Source of the DNA: Sphingomonas sp. OV641
Lineage (GTDB): Bacteria > Pseudomonadota > Alphaproteobacteria > Sphingomonadales > Sphingomonadaceae
Direction of reading: 5' to 3'
NCBI RefSeq assembly: GCF_900109205.1
Contig: NZ_FNZB01000003.1
Location: forward strand, 310,001-374,000
Length of the DNA: 64,000 bases
This document shows, piece after piece, positions 16,351-25,038 of this stretch (positions are counted from its first letter, which is position 1; each line of letters opens with the position of its first letter). The position numbers and the translations under genes were made by a program. The notes below the pieces were generated by a model. That model did no database searches and was not told the DNA's origin. It saw only the letters and a program-made list of their open reading frames with translations.

Positions 16351-18828
16351 ATGACCGACTCGCGCTTCACCTATGACGATGGCGACATCGACACCAACAA
16401 TGCCGCCAACCCGCATCTGAACGAACTGATCGCCCAGCGTTATTCGCGCCGGCAAACGCTGCGTGGCGGGTTGACCGCGATGACGACGGCGGTGTTCGGC
16501 GGCGTGCTGCTGGCGGGCTGCGACGATGACGACGACCTTCTGCAGCGCGAGAGCGTCTCGGTGTCGACCGGCCAGTCGGCCACGGCGACCGCCGGTAAGA
16601 CGGTGACGCTGCAGGGCACCGCAAGCTCCACCGCGCGCACCGTGGGCTGGACGCAGGTGAGCGGCCCGACCGTGACGCTGACCAACGCCAACACCGCCAC
16701 CGCCAGCTTCACGGCGCCCGCCGTGAGCGCGGCGACGCCGCTCGTCTTCCGCTTCACCGGCGCGACCGGCATCGGCGACACGGCAACGGCCGACACCACC
16801 GTCACCGTATCCCCGGCAACGCTGGACTTCACCGCGGTGGCGAAGAACCGCAACGACCTGGTCACCGTGCCGGCCGGCTATGCCGTGACGGTGCTGTATC
16901 GCCTGGGCGATCCCATCAATGCCAACACTCCCGCTTATGCCAATGACGGTTCGGACACGAACTTCGGCGCGCGGGCGGGCGACCATCACGATGGCATGAG
17001 CTTCTTCGGCCTGGCTGCCAGTGGCGCGACGCGCGACGCGTCCAGCAGCACGCGCGGCGTGCTGGTGCTGAACCACGAGAATATCACCGAAAGCTACCTG
17101 CACTCGCGCGGGCCGACGAACACGGGCGGCGTGCGCCCGGAGGCGGAAGCGATCAAGGAAATCGAAGCGCACGGCGTTTCGGTGATCGAAGTAACGCGCG
17201 GCGCTTCCGCGTGGAGCTATGTCCAGGCGTCGGCGCTCAACCGCCGCATCACCCCGAACACGCCCATGGCGTTCAGCGGCCCGGCAAAGGGCAATGTGCT
17301 GCTGCGCACCGTCTATTCCACCGACGCCACCAAGGGCCGGGGCACCATCAACAATTGCGCCAACGGGACGATGCCCTGGGGCACCTATGCAACGGCGGAA
17401 GAAAATTGGGCCGGATATTTCCGGCGCGATCGCGGCGACGCGGCCGTCCGCGTCACCGCCGGCCAGGCCAAGCAGAACACCAGCCTGGCCCGCTACGGCA
17501 TCTCCGAAGGCCGCGCCGGCAATTACGGCTGGACCACGGTGACCCCGGCGGATTCGTCCAACACGCTGTTCCGCAAGTGGAACATTACCGCCACCGCCGG
17601 TGCGGCATCGGACGGCACGCAGGACTTCCGCAACGAAGCGTTCCAATACGGCTGGATCGTCGAGATCGACCCCTATGACCCCGCCTCCACGCCGCGCAAG
17701 CGCACCGCGCTTGGCCGCATGAACCACGAAGGCGTCGGCCCGGGCCGCATGATCGCGGGCGTGAAGCCGGCCTTCTACATGGGTGACGACGCGCAGGGCG
17801 AGTATATCTACAAGTTCGTTTCCGCGACGGCATGGACGGCGGCCGATGCGAATGCCGCCGACCGCCTGGCGATCGGTGACAAATATCTCGACACGGGCAC
17901 GCTCTATGTCGCGAAGCTGAATGCCGACGGCACTGGCCAGTGGCTGCCGCTGGTGTTCGGCACCGGTCCGCTGACCAGCGCCAACGCCACCTATCCGTTC
18001 GCCGACCAGTCCGACGTGCTGGTCAACACCCGCCTGGCGGCGGATCTGGTGGGCGCGACCAAGATGGACCGTCCGGAATGGACCGCGGTGAACCCGGCGA
18101 ATGGCGAGATGTATTGCACGCTCACCAACAATTCGTCGCGCACCCCCGCCACCGTCGATGCGGCCAATCCGCGCGCCTATGTCGATCCGCGCACCGATGG
18201 CCGCTCGACCACCGGCAACGCCAACGGACATGTCATTCGCTTCCGCGAAAATGGCGACACGACCGAGGCGACGGCGTTCACCTGGGACGTTTATGCCTTT
18301 GGCTCGGGCAGCGATCTGGACAAGGACAACATCAACCTGTCGGGCCTCGACGACACCAATGACTTCTCATCGCCGGACGGGCTGTGGTTCAGCCTGCCGT
18401 CGAATGTCGCGGGACAGGTCAATCCGGTGATGTGGCTGCAGACCGACGACGGTGCGTACACCGACGTCACCAACTGCATGATGCTCGCTGCCATTCCCGG
18501 CAAGGTCGGCGACGGTGGCACCAAGACGATCACCAACACCACGCCGGCTGGCACCAGCACGGCCACGACGCGCGTCGGCAAGGCGCCCGGCGCGACGCTG
18601 AAGCGCTTCCTGGTCGGCCCGAAGGAGTGCGAGATCACCGGCATCACCTCCACGCCGGACGGCAAGGCGCTGTTCGTCAACATCCAGCACCCGGGTGAGG
18701 GCGGCGGACCGGACAACATCACGTCGAGCTGGCCGGCCTCGCAGACCGGAACGCCGACGACGCCAAGCCGCCCGCGCTCGGCGACGATCGTGATCACCCG
18801 CACCGACGGCGGCCTGGTCGGGATCTGA
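16351..18828 (+). CDS. PhoX-family alkaline phosphatase, Tat-exported lipoprotein
   Basis: 825 residues. The ATG at 16351 follows GGGGGAA. The N-terminus has a twin-arginine motif (SRRQTLR, residues 32-38), a hydrophobic stretch and a lipobox LLAGC (Cys57). This suggests Tat export and lipid anchoring. Residues about 65-155 form a PKD/Ig-like beta domain (TVTLQGTASS, TQVSGPTVTL). The rest shows PhoX (DUF839) signatures: HHDGMSFFGL, EENWAGYFRRD, MNHEGVGPGRM, GDDAQGEYIYKFVS, RPEWTAVNP, and GPKECEITGITSTPDG. Known PhoX enzymes release phosphate from organic monoesters using Ca and Fe. The gene diverges from rplJ and has its own terminator. Regulation by phosphate is likely from the family, but no Pho box was assigned. 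Confidence 0.88.
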   Translation: MTDSRFTYDDGDIDTNNAANPHLNELIAQRYSRRQTLRGGLTAMTTAVFGGVLLAGCDDDDDLLQRESVSVSTGQSATATAGKTVTLQGTASSTARTVGWTQVSGPTVTLTNANTATASFTAPAVSAATPLVFRFTGATGIGDTATADTTVTVSPATLDFTAVAKNRNDLVTVPAGYAVTVLYRLGDPINANTPAYANDGSDTNFGARAGDHHDGMSFFGLAASGATRDASSSTRGVLVLNHENITESYLHSRGPTNTGGVRPEAEAIKEIEAHGVSVIEVTRGASAWSYVQASALNRRITPNTPMAFSGPAKGNVLLRTVYSTDATKGRGTINNCANGTMPWGTYATAEENWAGYFRRDRGDAAVRVTAGQAKQNTSLARYGISEGRAGNYGWTTVTPADSSNTLFRKWNITATAGAASDGTQDFRNEAFQYGWIVEIDPYDPASTPRKRTALGRMNHEGVGPGRMIAGVKPAFYMGDDAQGEYIYKFVSATAWTAADANAADRLAIGDKYLDTGTLYVAKLNADGTGQWLPLVFGTGPLTSANATYPFADQSDVLVNTRLAADLVGATKMDRPEWTAVNPANGEMYCTLTNNSSRTPATVDAANPRAYVDPRTDGRSTTGNANGHVIRFRENGDTTEATAFTWDVYAFGSGSDLDKDNINLSGLDDTNDFSSPDGLWFSLPSNVAGQVNPVMWLQTDDGAYTDVTNCMMLAAIPGKVGDGGTKTITNTTPAGTSTATTRVGKAPGATLKRFLVGPKECEITGITSTPDGKALFVNIQHPGEGGGPDNITSSWPASQTGTPTTPSRPRSATIVITRTDGGLVGI

Positions 18829-18850
18829 AAGGTCCAGCTCAGCTAACAAT

Positions 18851-18883
18851 GGATCCCTCTCCCCAGCGAGAGGGACCCTTTTT
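18851..18883 (+). terminator. Terminator after the PhoX gene
   Basis: GGATCCCTCTC/GAGAGGGACC hairpin (one mismatch) followed by CTTTTTG, 22 nt beyond the stop codon. Confidence 0.75.
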
Positions 18884-18903
18884 GTTGGGCGCGGCACCTG
18901 CCG

Positions 18904-19016
18904 GATCGTCATCCCGGACTTGATCCGGGATCCATCGTGCGGCGCACGCTGTGGCTGGTTGGCGCGCGCAGCACTCGCGGCTGGTTGGATCCCGGATCGA
19001 GTCCGGGATGACGATG
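18904..19016. repeat. Paired GTCATCCCGGACTTGATCCGGGATCCA repeat (copy 1)
   Basis: Two inverted copies of a palindromic unit (TCGTCATCCCGGACTTGATCC... and its complement ending GGGATGACGATGG) separated by about 50 nt. The same composite occurs at 20304-20415, and a single unit lies inside the gene at 38365-39867. The two full copies directly flank the lactate oxidase-like gene. Confidence 0.9.
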
Positions 19017-19042
19017 GTGTCCGGGGGAGGGCGTTGGTGCCG

Positions 19043-20215
19043 CTACCGATCCGTGCGGATCGCCCCGGCCTCACGCACTGCCGCCAGCGTCGGCCAGCCG
19101 TTGACGGCCATCAGCAGGTCCGCCTCCGCCAGAATGCACTTCAGGACATGGGCGCAGCCCTGCGCGCCGCCGAGCGCCAGGCCGTAGCTGTAGGGGCGGC
19201 CGATGCCGACCATGTCAGCGCCGAGCGCGATCGCCTTCACCACATCGGTGCCGGAGCGGATGCCGCTGTCGAAGAATAACGGCACGCGGCCGGCCACCGC
19301 CTCAGCCACCGCCGGCAGCATATCGATCGCCGCAATGCCGCCATTCGCCTGCCGCCCGCCATGGTTGGAGACGTAGATGCCGTCCGCGCCGCCGTCGATC
19401 GCGCGGCGCGCGTCTTCGGGGTGGCAGATGCCCTTGAGGACGATCGGCAGGCGGGTGATCGACTTCAGCCAGGGGAGGTCGTCCCAGGTCAGCACCTTGC
19501 CGAACGTGGCGCCCCAGGTGCCGATGGCGGTGCGAAGGTCCTCCTCGGGCGCCTTGCCGCCCAGCATGGCGCGGAAGCGGGGATCGATGAAATAGTTCTG
19601 CAGCACGTGGCCGCGCAGCTGCGGAAAGTTGGACGGGTTGAGGTCGCGCGGGCGCCAGCCGGTGACCCAGGTGTCGAGCGTGACGATGATCGCCTTATAC
19701 CCCGCCTTTTCCGCGCGCGAGACGAGGCTTTCGGCCAGGTCCTTGTCGCGGGGCGTGTAGAGCTGGAAGAAGGCGGGCGTGTCGCCGCAGGCGGCGTGGA
19801 CGTCCTCGAGCGGATCGTTGGAGAGGGTGGAGGCGGTGAGCGGGACGCCGGTGGCGGCGGAGCCCTGCGCGGCGGCGAGGTCGCCGTGCTGGTCCTGTGT
19901 CATCATGCCGGTGACGCCGATCGGCGCCATGAATACGGGCGATGGCAGCGACAGACCGAAGATCGAGGTGGAAAGGTCGCGATGCGTGGTGTCGACCATC
20001 ATCCGCGGCACCATGCCCCAATGGCGGAAGGCGCGGGCGTTCTCGTCCTGCGTGAACTCGTCGCCGCAGCCGCCCTGGACATAGGTGAGGACATGCGGCG
20101 GAAGCGCGGCCTGCGCACGCTTCTCCAGCGTCGCGAAATCGACGGGCAGGGTGGGGACGATGCCGGAAAGGCCGGCGCCGTAGATCTGGGTCTGGAGGTC
20201 GCCGTAATGCGGCAT
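19043..20215 (-). CDS. FMN-dependent alpha-hydroxy-acid oxidase/dehydrogenase (lactate 2-monooxygenase-like)
   Basis: 390 residues. The ATG at 20215 has AGGAGA 9 nt upstream. Family signatures are YVQGGCGDEFTQDENARAF (near residue 50), APIGVTGM, the catalytic SNHGGRQ (substrate-binding His/Arg), and FDSGIRSGTDVVKAIALGAD with GIGRPYSYGLA for FMN phosphate binding. Members oxidise L-lactate or related 2-hydroxy acids. The soluble, loop-containing form with 'GGCGDE' resembles lactate monooxygenase/oxidase more than membrane LldD, so pyruvate/H2O2 or acetate could be products. It sits alone between two identical repeat composites. Confidence 0.85.
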   Translation of the reverse strand: MPHYGDLQTQIYGAGLSGIVPTLPVDFATLEKRAQAALPPHVLTYVQGGCGDEFTQDENARAFRHWGMVPRMMVDTTHRDLSTSIFGLSLPSPVFMAPIGVTGMMTQDQHGDLAAAQGSAATGVPLTASTLSNDPLEDVHAACGDTPAFFQLYTPRDKDLAESLVSRAEKAGYKAIIVTLDTWVTGWRPRDLNPSNFPQLRGHVLQNYFIDPRFRAMLGGKAPEEDLRTAIGTWGATFGKVLTWDDLPWLKSITRLPIVLKGICHPEDARRAIDGGADGIYVSNHGGRQANGGIAAIDMLPAVAEAVAGRVPLFFDSGIRSGTDVVKAIALGADMVGIGRPYSYGLALGGAQGCAHVLKCILAEADLLMAVNGWPTLAAVREAGAIRTDR

Positions 20216-20303
20216 GGGGTTCGCTCTCCTGCTTTTGCTGGCAGTGTCGCGGGGGAGAGGCGTCCTGTCCACCTTCGTTGAGAAGCGTAATCATGTCCCG
20301 GCC

Positions 20304-20415
20304 GATCGTCATCCCGGACTTGATCCGGGATCCAAGTCTCCCCGGGCGCTGTCACCTGTCGCTCTAGCGACAGCGTTCGCGGCACCATGGATCCCGGATC
20401 AAGTCCGGGATGACG
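20304..20415. repeat. Paired GTCATCCCGGACTTGATCCGGGATCCA repeat (copy 2)
   Basis: Same composite as at 18904-19016: inverted units enclosing a short spacer. The spacer itself holds a perfect hairpin CTGTCGCT-CT-AGCGACAG (20356-20373, the CT being the loop). It lies in the 233-bp gap between two minus-strand genes, where nothing else was identified. Confidence 0.9.
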
Positions 20416-20448
20416 GCGAGGCTTGAAGAAAGGACAGTCTGCCTCATC

Positions 20449-21456
20449 TCACCCGATCAGGCGTTCGTAGAGCTTGATGTAATCGTCCGCCATCCGCTCC
20501 ACGCTGAAGCGTTCCGCCACCCGCTTCCGGCAGGCGGAGCGGTCTATGTCGCCGATGCGGGCGATGGCTTCCACCGCTTCCTCCACCGTATCGACGAGGA
20601 AGCCGGTGACGCCGTGTTCGATCAGCTCGGGCATGGAGCCGCGGTTGAAGGCGATCACCGGCGTGCCGCAGGCCATTGCCTCCACCACCGAAAGGCCGAA
20701 GGGTTCGTCAAAGCCGATGAGGTGGAGGAGCGCGCGGGCCTCGCCGAGCGCCCGGGTTCGCGTGTCGCCACCGACCACGCCGCGGAAGATCACGCGGTCA
20801 TTGTCGATGTGCGGGGCCACGTCCCGTTCGTGATAACCCTGGTCCTGCACCAGGCCGGCCATGATGAGGCGCTTGCCGGCCTGTTGCGCAGCGGCGATGG
20901 CCGCGTGTGGGCCTTTATCGGGGTGGATCCGGCCGAAGAAGAGCAGGTCGTCGCTGCCCTGCGCATCGAACGGGAAATCGCCCAGTGGAATGCCGTGATG
21001 GATCGTCGCGGCGTAGCTGAGCGATGGGTGGCGATCGGCGTCGCTGATCGAGACGTAATGCACGTGGTCGTCGTAGCGCTGGTACACCGGCACGATCCGT
21101 TCGGACGAGAAGCCGTGGATCGTTGTCAGCATCGGCGTGTCGATCAGGCGTGACCAGGCGAGCGGCATGAAATCGGCCTGGTTGTGGATGAGGTCAAAGT
21201 CGTCGGCGCGTTCCATGCAGTGCGCGATGTGCATCGCCTCCCAGACCTTGGCATCCAGGTGCGGCGGTTCGGAATAGCCGCGCGGGGCGACGCCCTCCAG
21301 CCTGCCGGCGGTGTGCGAGTTCCGGGTGGCAAAGAGCGTGACGTCGACACCGCGCGCGATCAGCGCCTCGGTCAGCAGGCTCGTCACCAATTCCCACGGG
21401 CCATAGCCGGTCGGGGGCGTCGACCAGGAAATCGACGACAGCATGGCGATACGCAT
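20449..21456 (-). CDS. Family 4 glycosyltransferase
   Basis: 335 residues with a GT-B fold. N-terminus MRIAMLSSISWSTPPTGYGP contains the glycine-rich acceptor loop. LLFFGRIHPDKGPHAAIAAA opens the C-terminal nucleotide-sugar domain. FDEPFGLSVVEAMACGTPVI holds the E-x7-E motif of retaining GT4 enzymes. Its ATG shares one base with the stop of the GH13 gene (TGATG), so the two are translationally coupled. Donor and acceptor are unknown. Pairing with an alpha-glucosidase suggests a glucoside or alpha-glucan cycle. Confidence 0.88.
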   Translation of the reverse strand: MRIAMLSSISWSTPPTGYGPWELVTSLLTEALIARGVDVTLFATRNSHTAGRLEGVAPRGYSEPPHLDAKVWEAMHIAHCMERADDFDLIHNQADFMPLAWSRLIDTPMLTTIHGFSSERIVPVYQRYDDHVHYVSISDADRHPSLSYAATIHHGIPLGDFPFDAQGSDDLLFFGRIHPDKGPHAAIAAAQQAGKRLIMAGLVQDQGYHERDVAPHIDNDRVIFRGVVGGDTRTRALGEARALLHLIGFDEPFGLSVVEAMACGTPVIAFNRGSMPELIEHGVTGFLVDTVEEAVEAIARIGDIDRSACRKRVAERFSVERMADDYIKLYERLIG

Positions 21457-23051
21457 CAGGCGAGTAGCTCCACGACATAGGCCTCATCGGCATCGATCGT
21501 GCCGTCGAACATGTCTCGCGTTCCGGTCGCGACGATGATCCGGCCGGGGCGAGTGGCGCCAGGCAGCGTTACCTCGCGCGGCTCGCTGCCGAGATTGAGG
21601 ACGACGAGCAGCCGCTCGTCGCCGTGCTGGCGCTCGTAGGCGAGGATATCGGGCGCGGCCTCGCGCAGTGTCATGCGGCCCAACGAGAGGGCGGGGCTGG
21701 CGCGGCGCGCGGCGAGAAGGCGGCGGTAGAGCCGCAGCATCGAGGCCGGGTCTTCCTCCTGCGCGGCGACGTTGCGGGTGCGCCAATCGGGGTGAAGCGG
21801 CAACCACGGTTCGACGGTGGAGAAGCCGGCATTGGAGGACGCATCCCACGCCATTGGCGTGCGCGACCGATCACGGCCAAGGCCCATGCCGGGCTGACGC
21901 AGATCCTGCGGATCGCGGATGCGGTGGGGCGGGATGTCGACGGTGCCGATGCCGATCTCGTCGCCCTGGTAGAGCGTCGGCGTGCCGCGCAGGGTGAGGA
22001 GCAACATGGCGGCGACGCGGGCTTGGCGCTCGCCAATGCGCGCGGCGATGCGCGCGGCATCATGGCTGCCGATCACCCAATTCGGCCAGCCGTGGTCGGG
22101 AATGGCGGCATCATAGCCAGCGATCAGCGCGGCGAGCGTGTCGCGATCCCATGGATTCTCGATCAGTTCGAAGTTGAAGGGGAGGTGGACGCCGGGCTCC
22201 GCCTCCGTCCCGTACCAGCGCATCAGGCGATCGCGGGGTAGGAAGATCTCGCCGACCAGTGCGGTGTCGCCATAGCTGTCGGCAAGCTGGCGAAACTGCC
22301 GCGTGAAGGCATGCGCCTCGGGCTGGTCGGTGGAATGGTGCTGGAGGACCCGGAGCTTTTCGGCGAGCCCCTCGCGCCAGTCAGGGTTGGCCGGGTTGTC
22401 GGGCAGCCCCTCGGCCTTCACGATGTGCCAGAGGACGTCGATGCGAAATCCGTCCACGCCGCGGTCCAACCAGAAGCGCATCACGTCGGTCATCGCCTGC
22501 GCGACAGCGGGGTTGCGCCAGTTGAGGTCGGCCTGTTCCTTCAGGAAGGTGTGGAGATAATATTGGCCGGTCACCGGATCGAGCTCCCACGCCGGGCCGC
22601 CCATGTCGCTGATCCAGTTGTTGGGCAGGCCGCCGCCGGGCGCGGGATCGCGCCAGATGTACCAATCGCGCTTCGGATTGTCGCGCGATGAGCGGCTTTC
22701 CACAAACCACGGGTGCTCCGTGGAGGAATGGTTGGGGACGAAATCGAGCAGCAGCCTGAGGCCGCGGGCGTGGACCGCGGCGAGCAGGCGATCAAAGGCA
22801 GCGAGATCGCCGAACATCGGCTCGACCCCGGTGTAATCGGCGACGTCATAGCCGAAATCGGCCATCGGGGAGGGGAAGATCGGGGAGAGCCAGATGGCGT
22901 CCACGCCGAGGCTGGCGACATGATCCAGGCGGGCAGCGATGCCGGCGAGATCGCCGATGCCGTCGCCGTTCGAGTCCGCGAAGGACCGCGGATAGATCTG
23001 ATAGATGACGCCGCGCTTCCACCAGGGTGCGGCGAGGGTAGCCTCGCTCAT
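21456..23051 (-). CDS. GH13 alpha-glucosidase (alpha-amylase family)
   Basis: 531 residues. The (beta/alpha)8 GH13 pattern is clear: WWKRGVIYQIYPRSFADSNG at the N-terminus, region I DFVPNHSS, region II GFRIDVLWH (nucleophile Asp, near residue 200), region III GEIFLP (acid/base Glu) and region IV IGSHDAARIA (Asp). LYQGDEIGI and RDRSRTPMAWD are typical of oligo-1,6-glucosidase/alpha-glucosidase subfamilies. No signal peptide, so it is cytoplasmic and probably cleaves small alpha-glucosides or isomalto-oligosaccharides. First gene of a two-gene unit with the GT4. Confidence 0.93.
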   Translation of the reverse strand: MSEATLAAPWWKRGVIYQIYPRSFADSNGDGIGDLAGIAARLDHVASLGVDAIWLSPIFPSPMADFGYDVADYTGVEPMFGDLAAFDRLLAAVHARGLRLLLDFVPNHSSTEHPWFVESRSSRDNPKRDWYIWRDPAPGGGLPNNWISDMGGPAWELDPVTGQYYLHTFLKEQADLNWRNPAVAQAMTDVMRFWLDRGVDGFRIDVLWHIVKAEGLPDNPANPDWREGLAEKLRVLQHHSTDQPEAHAFTRQFRQLADSYGDTALVGEIFLPRDRLMRWYGTEAEPGVHLPFNFELIENPWDRDTLAALIAGYDAAIPDHGWPNWVIGSHDAARIAARIGERQARVAAMLLLTLRGTPTLYQGDEIGIGTVDIPPHRIRDPQDLRQPGMGLGRDRSRTPMAWDASSNAGFSTVEPWLPLHPDWRTRNVAAQEEDPASMLRLYRRLLAARRASPALSLGRMTLREAAPDILAYERQHGDERLLVVLNLGSEPREVTLPGATRPGRIIVATGTRDMFDGTIDADEAYVVELLA

Positions 23052-23105
23052 GAGGATCGTAACGCCGGGGGAATGATTGGGTTCACGCGCGGTTCGTTCT
23101 AGAGG

Positions 23106-24191
23106 CTAGCCGCGCCTTCCCCGAAGCCATGCTCGCAACCAACTACCGTCGATGAAGGCGCTCGTCTTTGGTGGTGGGCTAACCACACGCTTCAAGCAGG
23201 TCGCGAACATCTGAACGTCTAGGAAGTAATTAGGATAGGCCGAACGAAGGTCGGAAAGCTTGTCGACCGCGACCAGCACAGAATTAAGCTGATTGCCGTA
23301 TTCTGCGTCGTCCAAAGCGCTCGATGAGGCGCTAAGTGAAACCCCTCGGACCTTCACCTGCTGGTTGGCAGCGTCGAACTGGATCAAGTAGAAGGGCGCG
23401 CGAGTGCTGACAGTTTCGCTGATTTTCACCGCTTGCCTATACTTCTCCAAGGTCGCCAGCGCGTTCAAACCTCTCTCAAGCGCAAGGATTTCCTCGCGAC
23501 GTTCAATGTCGGATGCAGGAGTCCCCGGAACCAACGTCGCCCGCTCTGCTGAGGCAATTTCTGCCGCCATGAGAGCAAAGAAGCGAAGCCAGTCTACGTC
23601 ACCTGCACCGCTCTTAAGGTCCTCACCCCTGACCATGCCAACCGCTTCTACAGCGGTCGCCCAGGCGTGCTGTAGTCTCGTGCGAAGTTGCACTTCGACA
23701 AACATCGGGCTCCGGTTCCAGGCTTCATACTGTTCCTGGCCCTGGTAGCGAAAAATCAGATGGTGGCTGCGATATCCACTGTCCTTGGGCGCAGATATAT
23801 AATCGTTCTCCGCCCGGAAAATGTGAGCGGCTTCGCTACGGTAAAGAGCCAACAGGCGGTCAACCGCCGTCTGATTTGGCATGATCGCGCGGCAGCCGGC
23901 AATGTCTTGCATCTGATAAAGTGTATGCGGTGTTCGGCGAAGCTTCGCCCGAAGCGAACTCATACGTTTGAGCCGTGCGGCGGTAAGCGCATCTCCGCCC
24001 GCCCGCCGTGCCTTACCGATCAGTTCAGCGCGCATCGCTCGCATGGGAACAATATGGCTGGCTCGCCAAGTGTGAGCCACTCTAAACGCATTGAGAACTT
24101 CGTCGCTGACGGAATCATGATGCTCTTTCAGCACTTTTCCCGCGTTCGCGACTTGGCTTTTTGAGAATTCAGGCGGCTCCCAATCTGGCAT
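23106..24191 (-). CDS. Stand-alone RelA/SpoT-domain protein (putative small alarmone synthetase)
   Basis: 361 residues from an ATG at 24191. A RelA/SpoT synthetase domain spans about residues 45-185: R81 and K83 in SLRAKLRR, D96 in QDIAGCRA, NDYISAPKDSGYRSHH (131-144), and E166 in FVEVQLRTRLQHAWA. These match the substrate-binding and Mg-binding residues of (p)ppGpp synthetases. There is no HD hydrolase domain and no TGS/ACT. The C-terminal 170 residues are unassigned. Base composition and codon use are visibly less GC-rich than neighbours, suggesting transfer. It lies downstream of the rplKA terminator on the same strand. It could be a housekeeping SAS or a toxic SAS (toxSAS/CapRel-like) used in phage defence; no antitoxin ORF is adjacent. 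Confidence 0.8.
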   Translation of the reverse strand: MPDWEPPEFSKSQVANAGKVLKEHHDSVSDEVLNAFRVAHTWRASHIVPMRAMRAELIGKARRAGGDALTAARLKRMSSLRAKLRRTPHTLYQMQDIAGCRAIMPNQTAVDRLLALYRSEAAHIFRAENDYISAPKDSGYRSHHLIFRYQGQEQYEAWNRSPMFVEVQLRTRLQHAWATAVEAVGMVRGEDLKSGAGDVDWLRFFALMAAEIASAERATLVPGTPASDIERREEILALERGLNALATLEKYRQAVKISETVSTRAPFYLIQFDAANQQVKVRGVSLSASSSALDDAEYGNQLNSVLVAVDKLSDLRSAYPNYFLDVQMFATCLKRVVSPPPKTSAFIDGSWLRAWLRGRRG

Positions 24192-24283
24192 GTCATCCCG
24201 CGCTAATGATTTGCGTTCATGTCGAGGATGTGAACATCTGCCACTTCCTTGGAGTGTTGGGTACGCAGAATGGAACGCAAGCA

Positions 24284-24315
24284 ACAAAAAAGGCCGGGGT
24301 TGCCCCCGGCCTTTT
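24284..24315 (-). terminator. Terminator of rplKA
   Basis: Perfect 10-bp stem AAGGCCGGGG/CCCCGGCCTT with a 4-nt loop and a run of six T on the minus strand, 26 nt past the rplA stop. Confidence 0.92.
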
Positions 24316-24341
24316 CCGTTACGCAAACTAAGACTTGTCGA

Positions 24342-25034
24342 TCAGGCCGAGGCGACTTCCGCCACGTCGATCTTGATGCCCGCACCCATGGTGCTGGAGA
24401 TCGCGACCTTGCGGACGTACTTGCCCTTGGCGCCGGCCGGCTTGGCCTTGACCACCGCATCGACCAGCGCGTCGAAGTTCGCGCGCAGGTCTTCGGCCGG
24501 GAAGCTCGCCTTGCCGATGCCGGAGTGGATGATACCGGCCTTTTCGACGCGATATTCGACCTGACCGCCCTTGGCAGCCTTCACCGCCTCGGCGACGTTC
24601 ATCGTCACGGTGCCGAGCTTCGGGTTCGGCATCAGCCCCTTGGGACCCAGCACCTTACCGAGACGGCCGACGATGCCCATCATGTCCGGGGTCGCGATGC
24701 AGCGATCGAAGTCGATCTTGCCGCCCTGGATGGTTTCCATCAGGTCTTCCGCACCGACGACGTCGGCACCGGCAGCAAGCGCCTCTTCGGCCTTCGCGCC
24801 GCGGGCGAACACGCCAACGCGCACGGTCTTGCCGGTGCCCTTGGGCAGCGTGACAACGCCGCGGACCATCTGGTCAGCGTGACGCGGATCAACGCCGAGG
24901 TTCAGCGCGACTTCGATCGTCTCGTCGAACTTGGAGGTCGCACCCGACTTGGCGAGCTGGATCGCCTCGTCAACGCCGTGCAGCTTCTCGCGGTCGACCG
25001 TGATCGCCTTCTGCTTCTTCGTGAGCTTCGCCAT
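24342..25034 (-). CDS. rplA: Ribosomal protein L1
   Basis: 230 residues, the normal length, starting [20 protein letters not shown]; the ATG at 25034 has GGAGGG upstream within the end of rplK. Conserved L1 features include the [12 protein letters not shown] and [16 protein letters not shown] segments. L1 binds 23S rRNA at the E-site stalk and in enterobacteria represses its own operon. It begins 4 nt after the rplK stop, and a strong terminator follows. Confidence 0.98.
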   Translation of the reverse strand: MAKLTKKQKAITVDREKLHGVDEAIQLAKSGATSKFDETIEVALNLGVDPRHADQMVRGVVTLPKGTGKTVRVGVFARGAKAEEALAAGADVVGAEDLMETIQGGKIDFDRCIATPDMMGIVGRLGKVLGPKGLMPNPKLGTVTMNVAEAVKAAKGGQVEYRVEKAGIIHSGIGKASFPAEDLRANFDALVDAVVKAKPAGAKGKYVRKVAISSTMGAGIKIDVAEVASA

Positions 25035-25038
25035 GTTC

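Noticed and set aside
16324..18231. 635-codon minus-strand frame opposite the PhoX gene
   Set aside because: Arg/Gly/Ala-rich shadow of a strongly supported gene.
18904..20415. Insertion sequence ends around the lactate oxidase-like gene
   Set aside because: No transposase and no target duplication could be seen; the units are short palindromic repeats found elsewhere in the window.
24203..24460. Small ORF near the alarmone synthetase as an antitoxin
   Set aside because: It is an out-of-frame reading on the same strand through rplA and its terminator, with no ribosome site or helical antitoxin-like content.
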